64,000 nt of DNA from Gimesia maris (lineage in GTDB: Bacteria; Planctomycetota; Planctomycetia; Planctomycetales; Planctomycetaceae): assembly GCF_008298035.1 (NCBI RefSeq), contig NZ_CP042910.1, positions 1,694,001 to 1,758,000 of the forward strand, read 5' to 3'. The translations under genes were made by a program, and so were the position numbers. The notes beneath the pieces were generated by a model. The model was not told the DNA's origin. It made no database searches and saw only the letters and a program-made list of their open reading frames with translations. The stretch's first letter is position 1. Every line of letters starts with the position of its first letter. Below are positions 50,521 to 57,527 of the stretch, piece after piece.

Positions 50521-50659
50521 CCATTCCTCCTGAATTCAGTTGGCTTTCTGGTCTGTTGTGGTCTCAACAGGTCAACCACATGCAATTCAAAATACCATAG
50601 ATCTTTCAGGAGCAAATAGTAATCTTCCCTTTTTTTATAGTCTAAAAAGGGAAATGCCA

Positions 50660-50703
50660 GTTACGGTAAGTTACGGTGTGTTATAGTAAGTTGAGGTCAG
50701 TTA
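50660..50703 (+). repeat. Four 10-bp direct repeats (iteron-like)
   Basis: GTTACGGTAA, GTTACGGTGT, GTTATAGTAA and GTTGAGGTCA follow head to tail at one helical turn each, then GTTAG. The cluster overlaps the last codons of the gene at 50697 and lies about 140 bases upstream of the HTH gene. Confidence 0.6.
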
Positions 50704-51545
50704 GCTTGTTTCTTTTGTCTGTACTGGCTGAGTCTTGATCGGTATTCTTCAATCTGAGAGTGGTGCTGTTTTGGAAAATATAACTCGTATTTTCTATCAC
50801 TAAGCTTAATAACCCAGAGGCTGCGTTTCGTGATCATGTCTTTGAATTTGCCTGGCTTACTTGAGATTCCAGTGATTGCATAGACCAACTCTGTTCTGTT
50901 GCCCTCAAGCGGTTTTGGCTTTCCGCCATTATTGAGCCTGTATTCTTCTGGAAGTTCTTCAGTAGCATCATGAAACAAAGTCTTGCGTTCACTGATGCTT
51001 TCAATTTCTTCTATGACTGCCTGATGAGCCCCATTAGAAACACCAGTTTCGTCAAACGAATCATTAACCTGGAAAAGCCTGAGTCTCTCTGACTGGATAT
51101 GTGTTGCCAGTTCTTCAAAATCGAACCCAGACTCTGATGTATAATCTACATCGAGATATCCTCGTAACATCATGATTCCCGCATGATGCCCGCTTGTGGC
51201 TATCAGCTTCGATGGACGTTCAATTCCATAGACAACAACATCAGACAGATTAGCGAAGAGGTGGAGTGAGTCTTCTATCGTTTGTGTTAACCAACTGGTG
51301 TTTTTTTCAATGATCTCACGGAATGCCCTTGCGTCACTGATCTCATTCGAGAGCTCATCGGTTCTCTCAATAAGCTCATTACCACAATCACGGCCTTCTT
51401 TAATTGCAAGTTGAACTGCTTCCACATTTTTGAGTTGCTCAGCTTCCATGCTTTTCAGCTTGCTCACAGTCCATGACAAACGGACCATATCACCCAGCGT
51501 CATTGATGCATCGCGCAGCTTCCAGTCCTGGCACGGTTCTCTCAT
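50697..51545 (-). CDS. Uncharacterised cargo protein with coiled-coil N-terminus
   Basis: A 282-residue protein preceded by GGGAGG. Residues about 15-100 form a long helix or coiled coil (VSKLKSMEAEQLKNVEAVQLAIKEGRDCGNELIERTDELSNEI). The remainder looks globular (LHLFANLSDVVVYGIERPSKLIATSGHHAGIMMLRG), ending in a basic tail (IEEYRSRLSQYRQKKQAN). No family is recognised. It neighbours the unknown gene at 51653 on the same strand, 107 bases apart. Both look like cargo, but there is no direct evidence for a defence role. Confidence 0.6.
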   Translation of the reverse strand: MREPCQDWKLRDASMTLGDMVRLSWTVSKLKSMEAEQLKNVEAVQLAIKEGRDCGNELIERTDELSNEISDARAFREIIEKNTSWLTQTIEDSLHLFANLSDVVVYGIERPSKLIATSGHHAGIMMLRGYLDVDYTSESGFDFEELATHIQSERLRLFQVNDSFDETGVSNGAHQAVIEEIESISERKTLFHDATEELPEEYRLNNGGKPKPLEGNRTELVYAITGISSKPGKFKDMITKRSLWVIKLSDRKYELYFPKQHHSQIEEYRSRLSQYRQKKQAN

Positions 51546-51652
51546 CTTTGCCTCCCTGTGGCAATATCCCCTGACGAATATAAGAATGCGGCGGGCCGGT
51601 TCAGGGGAACCAGCTTTCGGGAGCTACCCTAGCCGCATTGATTATGTGGATT

Positions 51653-52363
51653 TCAGTAATTGTTAAAACCTACATATTTCCAGAACTTGTGATTCATATC
51701 ATATATACGGACGTTTGCATTTTGCAAGTTTTCTGGAAATGTGAGGCTGCCTCTTGGAGTTGCAAACAGTTCTGTCTCGATTAACGCTTGGTATCTTTCA
51801 TCATATTCTTCTTCACCCTTTAGCCATGCAGTGATTATTGCCGGGTTTATCCCAAGAGTACAAAGTAGATTATGTCGCGTTAAGGCATCTATTAAGGCTG
51901 GGGTGTATGCCAGGATCTGGTGCAGGGCGCAAAGTGAATCAATCGCCGTGCGAAATGTAGACAATGGGAAGTGCTGAATGCGATCATGTTTTAGCTTATT
52001 GTAGTTCTGCCACCAAAGGATAGGAATGTAATCTCCATTAGGAGACATCCAATTTTCAAAGGGACACAATGATTGTATTGGGTAATTATAGATGACAGTT
52101 CTGGCAGAAGAGAGTTCGTAAATACCTTCGTAATACCGAGCATACATAGGCATGTTTGCATTTTGGGCCTGAGCCACTGGCTTGTAACCGTCACGAAAAA
52201 TGGTGTCGATCAGACTGCAAGACTCAAGAATTATACTTGATAAAGATGGTAGAAAAACTCCTTCAGTGTCCGTGGAGAGGGGCACTGTTTTGAGAATTGA
52301 AAAGAGCCGTTGTTCAATTTCCAAATACCATTTTACGATTAGCTCTGCACCATCAGAGTCCAT
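51653..52363 (-). CDS. Uncharacterised, possibly HEPN-like protein
   Basis: A 236-residue protein preceded by AAGGAG. It is largely helical and contains ILWWQNYNKLKHDRIQHFP near residue 118; a WxxYNxxKHDR motif is seen in several helical, HEPN-like or toxin-associated proteins, but a catalytic RxxxxH pair is not evident, so this is only a hint. The DNA is A+T rich relative to the host. It is divergent from the AbiTii-type gene, 198 bases apart. Confidence 0.6.
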   Translation of the reverse strand: MDSDGAELIVKWYLEIEQRLFSILKTVPLSTDTEGVFLPSLSSIILESCSLIDTIFRDGYKPVAQAQNANMPMYARYYEGIYELSSARTVIYNYPIQSLCPFENWMSPNGDYIPILWWQNYNKLKHDRIQHFPLSTFRTAIDSLCALHQILAYTPALIDALTRHNLLCTLGINPAIITAWLKGEEEYDERYQALIETELFATPRGSLTFPENLQNANVRIYDMNHKFWKYVGFNNY

Positions 52364-52561
52364 AGGTTCTCCTTTTATATTTTTCGCTATCTATATGCTT
52401 TGTAATTTTCAGTGCTTGAGGTACGATAGTGGTCAAGTGTTGATTGTCGTGGTTTGTTACCGCTATCACAAGCTGGAATCTAATATCTCCACTTGGATTC
52501 TTAAATTGTAGTTTAGGTGGTGTTACAGAATTTTCTCAATTTGAAGACATGAGTATTTCGA

Positions 52562-53464
52562 ATGAATAACTTACCCCTCGTCCTGCAATTGCAAGAGTTA
52601 GCTACCAACAACGAGTCTGACATATCAGAACTCCTTCGTAAGTCGCTATTAGTATCAACGAAGCTCGATTTGACCGAGTTTAGAGATTGGGCTAACAGTG
52701 AATTACACGGTTACAAAGAAGATTCTAACGTTCCAGCTTATCGACAAGTTCTCACAGACTTAAGGGTTTTAAATCCATACCATGGATATATTCCCTTTTT
52801 GATTGATGATCCTGAATTTATGGATTTGATTTGCAATAATGTAAAAGTCACAGTCGGGATTGGATCACTTATCGATCTTCTTCATGGGCCGAACCCAGAA
52901 AATGCACGTTTAGTGATGCCACTTCCGAGTGAGGTAACGATAGATTTGATGCGTATGCAAGGGCGAGATTTTCAGCTTGAACCCCAGAGGATTGTAGGTA
53001 GAAATCAGATCGCAGGTATTTTGGACGAAGTTAGAACTATAATTCTTGAATGGTCTTTAAAACTTGAAAAGGACAACATTCTAGGGGAAGGCCTAACGTT
53101 TTCCGCAGCAGAAAAAAACCGCGCTCACGCCAATATCAATATTCAGAACTTTCAAGGAATTCTTGGGGATGTAAGCCAAAGCAAAGTTACTCAAAATTTG
53201 CACCAAACTGTGAAGCAAGGAGACTTCGAAAGCCTTCGAACCTATCTGGAAGAAAACGGAATTGGGGCTCAAGATTTGGATGATCTCAAATCAGCAATTT
53301 CCTCTGATCCGCCTGGGGGCCAAGTCAGTTCTTATGGCGAGAATGTAGGACATTGGGTCGGAAATATGATTTCAAAGGCAGCTACAGGGGCTTGGGATAT
53401 TGGTATTGGTGCTGCTGGAGGCTTACTTGGAAATGCTATCGGTGCTTACTATGGTCTCAACTAA
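52562..53464 (+). CDS. AbiTii-domain protein (abortive-infection type)
   Basis: A 300-residue protein. Residues 1-190 match the AbiTii domain: LQLQELATNNESDISELLRKSLLVSTKLDLTEFRDWANSELHGY, then VPAYRQVL, the family signature, and later EVRTIILEWSLKLEKDNILGEGL with FSAAEKNRA. The middle (INIQNFQGILGDVSQSKV) is the linker seen in long family members. The C-terminus is Gly/Ala-rich and hydrophobic (AWDIGIGAAGGLLGNAIGAYYGL), suggesting membrane insertion. The domain is linked to phage abortive infection by name; the mechanism is unknown. Cargo of element 1. Confidence 0.78.
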   Translation: MNNLPLVLQLQELATNNESDISELLRKSLLVSTKLDLTEFRDWANSELHGYKEDSNVPAYRQVLTDLRVLNPYHGYIPFLIDDPEFMDLICNNVKVTVGIGSLIDLLHGPNPENARLVMPLPSEVTIDLMRMQGRDFQLEPQRIVGRNQIAGILDEVRTIILEWSLKLEKDNILGEGLTFSAAEKNRAHANINIQNFQGILGDVSQSKVTQNLHQTVKQGDFESLRTYLEENGIGAQDLDDLKSAISSDPPGGQVSSYGENVGHWVGNMISKAATGAWDIGIGAAGGLLGNAIGAYYGLN

Positions 53465-53504
53465 TTCTGATAAATAAATCACAGAGAATAAGGATAGAAA
53501 ACTA

Positions 53505-53804
53505 ATGCTCAATTACGATCCCGATGGAACTCCAGATGTCAATTTAGATGCGCTGCACGAAGCTGAAAGACTCGGAATGCGACCCATCCATGTGATATGC
53601 GATGAACCTGGAGCTCAAGTGGGGGATTCGGGCTGTGTTTCGTTCATGGCCTTCGTGCATTTTGTTCCCAGAGTTGGTGAAATTATTCAACTAGAAGATG
53701 GTACGCATTGTAGAGTACATAAAGTCCATTACAAAATAACCAATGTCAATGGATTTATAAGTATGATGCCGAATGTGGATGCATTAAGAATTTCGCCTGA
53801 GTAG
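53505..53804 (+). CDS. Small uncharacterised protein
   Basis: A 99-residue soluble protein with AAGGAT upstream. The second half looks like a small beta-barrel (SFMAFVHFVPRVGEIIQLEDGTHCRVHKVHYKITN), and residues 15-35 a helix-strand. No family recognised. It follows the AbiTii-type gene by 40 bases and precedes the broken membrane gene, so the three may have formed one cargo operon. Confidence 0.6.
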   Translation: MLNYDPDGTPDVNLDALHEAERLGMRPIHVICDEPGAQVGDSGCVSFMAFVHFVPRVGEIIQLEDGTHCRVHKVHYKITNVNGFISMMPNVDALRISPE

Positions 53805-53828
53805 TATGCAAATTGAAAGGGGCTTCTC

Positions 53829-54329
53829 ATGGCAATCTTCGTCGAAATACTCAAAATATTTCTGGGTGCATTTATCGGATTTCTCAGCGGTTTATGGGCT
53901 GCTCGTAAGTTACTAACCGAGTCGGAAAAAGTAAAACGCAAACAACTACTTGATGGGTTGAAGTTGTCGATAGAACATAATAATGACTTACTTGCAGGAC
54001 TCTTGAATTGGGTAAGTGATTCTGGCTAAACACCATATTTCAATATGGATTTGGTGTTTTTGGAATCCACATCTTCTATTAAGTATGAATTGCTTCAAAA
54101 TGTAAATCTTTGTTAAGAAATTGATAAGTTTCGATACGAATTAAAACATTTATCGAGAAAAGTCGATGCCCTTTTTAATTTAAGGTTCGATCCGATCTTT
54201 ATTACGCAACCAGTAGGCGAGAATGGAAAACGGCTTCGTGAAGCACACGAATTATTGCAGGCATCCATTAGAGAGCATGTGGGAGAGATCACTCTTTTAA
54301 TCGATCCTCTGGTTGGAAAGTTACAATGA
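53829..54329 (+). pseudogene. Membrane-anchored protein broken by two in-frame stops
   Basis: One frame runs from ATG 53829 to TGA 54327-54329 and is interrupted only by TAA at 54027-54029 and TAA at 54114-54116. The pieces read on as one protein: a membrane helix (FVEILKIFLGAFIGFLSGLWAARK), then LLNWVSDSG, TPYFNMDLVFLESTSSIKYELLQNVNLC, and EIDKFRYELKHLSRKVDALFNLRF. Both stops could be AAA or AAG lysine codons hit by an A-to-T change. AAGGGG precedes the start. Probably a decayed cargo gene; expression of the first 66 residues is possible. Confidence 0.65.
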
Positions 54330-54338
54330 TAATTCCAT

Positions 54339-54361
54339 CTGCACCGCATTCTGCACCGCTT
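54339..54361. repeat. Right copy of putative integrase arm site
   Basis: Identical over 23 bases to 40532-40554 (CTGCACCGC-ATT-CTGCACCGC-TT). It lies 55 bases inside the right attachment core. No integrase coding context exists here, so the sequence was either kept as a binding site or is a relic. Confidence 0.55.
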
Positions 54362-54416
54362 CGGTTTTCAGCATCTCGTATCTAATAGTTCTCAAAGTGG
54401 TTAAGCGAAACCTACT

Positions 54417-54433
54417 GAGTCCTGTCGGCCCTA
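54417..54433 (+). repeat. Central attachment core between elements 1 and 2
   Basis: GAGTCCTGTCGGCCCTA, identical to the tRNA 3' end at 40402-40418. The rest of the tRNA is absent here. Serves as right end of element 1 and left end of element 2. Confidence 0.87.
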
Positions 54434-54514
54434 TTTACTCTTTTGGACTAACAAGGACTGCGGAAGAAAGGCGAGAACTGGTAAGGACATACGGCAATCA
54501 GAGATTTTTGCCTG

Positions 54515-55660
54515 TCATGCCTGGTCTACTGTAGAAAGCACTGGACTGCAACTTATATGCAACGCTTTTTCGAAGTCCGATTCCCTTACCTGCAAATAAC
54601 TTTGCAACGCTACAGTAGGGGAATTTCCGATCCAGGATACGACCGTTTGAATGGGAAACTGTTCAATCAGTTCTGTTTCCCTGCTGGATCGTAGATTCTG
54701 GAACGGCTTAGGCCACGGTTTGAGACCGGCCCGTTTAATGATCTTGTGAAACGTCGTCCGCAAGTTTTCACTCCTGACTCGATGCTTCGCAATCACATAC
54801 TCAGACGGCTTTTTATCTTCCGTGAAAAAGCATGTATCCAGATACGGTCTGAGCTCTGGGAAAATCGGTACGATCCGGCCCTCTTTGCCCGCGTAGCGCT
54901 CTGTCTTGGGACTGGGGACATAGAACCGGCTTTGCTCCCAGTTGACGTCCTGCCACTTGAGAGAGAACGTCTCAGACGGCGTTCTGAGTCCGCCGTAACG
55001 CGCCAGCGCGACGATCAGCTTCCATTCATCATCAGGACACGCATCAATCACTTTTTGTGCGTCTTCTGCTGACAGAAAGAAATGTCGCTCCCTGGTTGGG
55101 ACCAGAGCAGAGGGGAGACAGCGAAACGGATTCTTGACCAGCAGCTCATTCTCGACCGCATGATTAAACATGGTCTTGGCGATGCCTGAGAGTTTTCGTA
55201 TTGAGTTTTCCGCCAGTCCCTTACTGACCAGATAGGCGCGCCACTTCTTCGCCTCACCAGCATTCAGAGTCCTGAGCGGTTGACTCTTGCCGAAATGGTC
55301 AATCAGGTGTTTTTTAACGACCCGATATTTTGCGACCGTTCGCGGTTTGACGTCCCCGTCTTTCAGTTTGATGAAATCATCGATCAGCTTTCCCAGATCG
55401 GCAGACTCACGCTTTTTGATCAGATCGACCTTTGCCAGCTTATCAATCATTGTCTGATCGATTTTCTTGAGCCAGAATGAGGTAACGTCATCGACTGCGC
55501 TGCCTGAGATCTGGGCGGCTACCAGTCTTTCCACGTGTACCCGCACTGAGTTTGCGTTTTTCATGGATACGCGTCCTAACTGGATCGCGCGCCGTTTACC
55601 GCCGGAGTCGAAAAACTGGATCATTTTTCCCCCGTTTGGTCTCTTGGCTATACTCGCCAT
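54515..55660 (-). CDS. Tyrosine integrase of element 2
   Basis: About 381 residues from the ATG at 55660, preceded by AAAGGGAG and starting MASIAKRPNGG just like the element 1 integrase (MASITKEPNGR). The longer open frame upstream crosses non-coding DNA and is not used. Catalytic marks: RYGGLRTPSE, KPFQNLRSSRETELIEQF and SWIGNSPTVALQSYLQV with the nucleophile Tyr. It again has Asn in place of His in the HxxR motif, and GN in place of GH. Its C-terminus differs from element 1 (EKALHISCSP) and ends 82 bases from the attachment core instead of inside a tRNA. Expected to recombine the same tRNA site. Confidence 0.92.
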   Translation of the reverse strand: MASIAKRPNGGKMIQFFDSGGKRRAIQLGRVSMKNANSVRVHVERLVAAQISGSAVDDVTSFWLKKIDQTMIDKLAKVDLIKKRESADLGKLIDDFIKLKDGDVKPRTVAKYRVVKKHLIDHFGKSQPLRTLNAGEAKKWRAYLVSKGLAENSIRKLSGIAKTMFNHAVENELLVKNPFRCLPSALVPTRERHFFLSAEDAQKVIDACPDDEWKLIVALARYGGLRTPSETFSLKWQDVNWEQSRFYVPSPKTERYAGKEGRIVPIFPELRPYLDTCFFTEDKKPSEYVIAKHRVRSENLRTTFHKIIKRAGLKPWPKPFQNLRSSRETELIEQFPIQTVVSWIGNSPTVALQSYLQVRESDFEKALHISCSPVLSTVDQA

Positions 55661-55982
55661 ACTTTCTCCCTTTCTGAAAGTAAACTTACCTGTGACGTCG
55701 ATACTCTTCGACGGTCTGAAAATCAAAGAATTGTTTTGGAAGAACCTATCTTCCCAGTCCTGTTCCGATTTCGCGGAACTGTTAAATTTGCCAAAAAAGA
55801 AATGTGAGATGTGGTGTGGTTCTGTCCGCGCCAGTCCCTGGAAATCTGAAAGCCCCCGTGCAAGGATCGGCAGACAATGGAACGCCTGGTACAAGCTGTG
55901 GTCTTGTGGACTGAAAGCATTGAAAAAATGCAGGCATGAGAATTGATTCCTCTCTGCGCACCATAAAAGACAGTGCGCAAGC

Positions 55983-56073
55983 AAAAATCCGCACTCACAC
56001 TCAGAGCTCCTAGGCAGCCAAATGCTACCTTGCCGGCATCGCTGTTACGGCACTCTGCGCATGAGTACGGATT
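55983..56073 (-). ncRNA. Structured leader RNA, copy B
   Basis: On the minus strand AATCCGTACTC pairs with GAGTGCGGATT as an 11-base outer stem (one G-U). Inside are CTC-ATGCGCA-GAG, TGCCG/CGGCA and GGTAGC/GCTGCC hairpins, then AGGAGCTCTGAGTGTGAG before the closing strand. Five U bases follow, then a GCGCAC/GTGCGC hairpin. Stem lengths and order match copy A at 43337-43434, while the sequences of the outer stem and two hairpins differ. No convincing gene follows downstream except the integrase about 320 bases on. Confidence 0.5.
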
Positions 56074-56212
56074 CTTGATTACTTGGATTATTTTAGGAAT
56101 CATCATTTGGTGCCTTTCGGCTTTAGGAATCTGCATTATCCCGCTGTTCCTGTCTTTCGTCAACTCTGGTTGTTTTTACTTCTCTCGATCAATTGATGTT
56201 GATGGTGGTGGT

Positions 56213-56262
56213 GATGCACCCTGAAATTTTAGTTACGGCCCGGATTTATGGTGTTCTGAACT
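56213..56262 (+). repeat. 50-bp repeat, first copy
   Basis: About 45 of 50 bases match 56953-57002; the invariant centre is TTAGTTACGGCCCGGATTTA. A CGCGGG/CCCGCG hairpin containing GGACCC follows this copy. Confidence 0.75.
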
Positions 56263-56522
56263 GACGCGCGGGAGTTTCTCTCAGAAGGACCCCGCGAATC
56301 TGCTGCGGCGGCAATCTTTTTTTACAAATCCTGTCGACAAATATTTCCGAGATTCCGAAAACACGCTTGGATATAGCCTCTCTTTTCAGGACCCCTGATA
56401 GCGTCTGCTCCTGTTTTCGCCCCATTCAATATCAATTGATTTCTGTCCCTTACTTATTCACAATGACTTTCAGCCTGCGGGTTAGTTGCTCCGTTTCTTT
56501 CGCATAGTTCCGGAGTAACGGA

Positions 56523-56562
56523 CCCGCTCAATAAATAGCGCTAACTTTATTGAGCGGGTTTT
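56523..56562 (+). terminator. Perfect hairpin with T tract, no gene upstream
   Basis: CCCGCTCAATAAA and TTTATTGAGCGGG pair over 13 bases around a 10-base loop, followed by TTTTGCTT. It looks like a rightward intrinsic terminator, although no plus-strand gene precedes it. Confidence 0.7.
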
Positions 56563-56952
56563 GCTTAATATTCGGTTTCAACTCTGTATAATGCGACCGA
56601 CTGACCGACATTCCCTGAATTTGTTGTGATGTACGGTATTGTCGCGATCCGAAACAGCTATTGTATCCCCCCTTGTCAGAGGACCCCGCCCCCGATTCCC
56701 TCTCACTGGTTTTTTTGCCTGCGTAACACTGCGGCTCTGTCTGTGGTTCCGCCTGCTTAGCTGCTAGATAACTGAACCGGCCCCGGTTCCTCTTTGTCTG
56801 TTCTGGTCTGGTCGGGTCCTTTCTGGCTCAACAGAATTGCCGACGTGCTTTCGGAATGGCGGAAATTTCTGCCTGTAACATGAAAAACTGGCTTCTTCTT
56901 CTTCATGCTGGGACTCACTGTTTTAATCTCTTTACAGGCAACTGATGATGAT

Positions 56953-57002
56953 GATGCCCCCTGAAATATTAGTTACGGCCCGGATTTATAGGGCTCTGAA
57001 CT
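56953..57002 (+). repeat. 50-bp repeat, second copy
   Basis: Copy of 56213-56262 with about five differences. A GGGACCCGCTAAAA motif follows at a similar distance to that after the first copy, but without the hairpin. Confidence 0.75.
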
Positions 57003-57527
57003 CGCATGATCGATTCGCCTGTAGAGGGACCCGCTAAAATACTGTATTTTTCTGCGCAGAACTGCAGTCTTTGCCTTATTGTCTGCCCGCTTTCGACCAT
57101 GTCCGGTTTCTCTCCTTCGCGCTTTGCTCAGTCCGCAATGTGGCTATCCCTTGTAACAACTGTCTGTTGCGTAAGGTTTAGCGATGTCTGTCTTCACTGA
57201 CTGGTTGAATGACTGTTTCAGATTGTGAGAACAGGTTTTATTGACGGTTTTGGAATCTGTTACATCTGGACCGGGACGTCAGCCACTTTGCAGGATCAAC
57301 TACCTGCCCGTTCCCCGGAAACTCGCTTTTAACGAGACCAATCTTTGCCTGTTCTCCAAGGCACCTTGTTACGTGCTTCCAATCACTGACTGAGGTTAAA
57401 AAGTCGTGTCATCATTGATTGCATGACCATCGAAAATCGACATTCAGTACAATCTGGAGTTCTTTAAACTCGCGGCGTGCAAAGTTCTCCAAAAACATAA
57501 CGCCGTCTCATTGCTGAGATGTTCCAG

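Larger units (their letters stand above)
40402..54433. mobile_element. Integrative element 1 in tRNA-Met (14.0 kb, complete)
   Basis: Bounded by 17-bp direct repeats identical to the tRNA 3' end (40402-40418 and 54417-54433). Inside, the integrase gene abuts the left repeat and reads toward it. The content is accessory: ParB-domain proteins, excisionase-like HTH genes, a DUF736-like protein, a TIR-pentapeptide protein and an AbiTii-type protein. Several genes are visibly richer in A+T than the host backbone. No conjugation or phage structural genes are seen, so it is a non-conjugative island or satellite-like element. Excision ability is inferred. Confidence 0.85.
55661..57527. other. Repeat-rich non-coding region of element 2
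   Basis: About 1.9 kb with no gene I can support on either strand. It holds the structured RNA copy B (55983-56073), two 50-base repeats (56213, 56953), a perfect terminator-like hairpin (56523-56558) and a TATAAT (56587-56592) without a good -35. GGACCC recurs five times on the plus strand (near 56287, 56388, 56520, 56680 and 57027). It may encode one or more small RNAs, or be the remains of lost cargo. Confidence 0.55.

Noticed and set aside
54360..54435. Possible second tRNA gene at the central attachment site
   Set aside because: Only the last 17 bases match the tRNA; no D arm or anticodon arm can be folded upstream. It is an attachment core only.
55661..55984. N-terminal extension of the element 2 integrase
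   Set aside because: The 108 extra residues lack homology to the element 1 integrase, whose start aligns exactly with ATG 55660, and a good binding site precedes 55660.
55661..56163. Open frame of about 146 codons on the minus strand over the RNA copy B
   Set aside because: It resembles no family, runs through the stems of the structured RNA, and its composition is unlike neighbouring genes. The shared SCAE stretch with the short frame over copy A is explained by conservation of the TGCGCAGAG hairpin.
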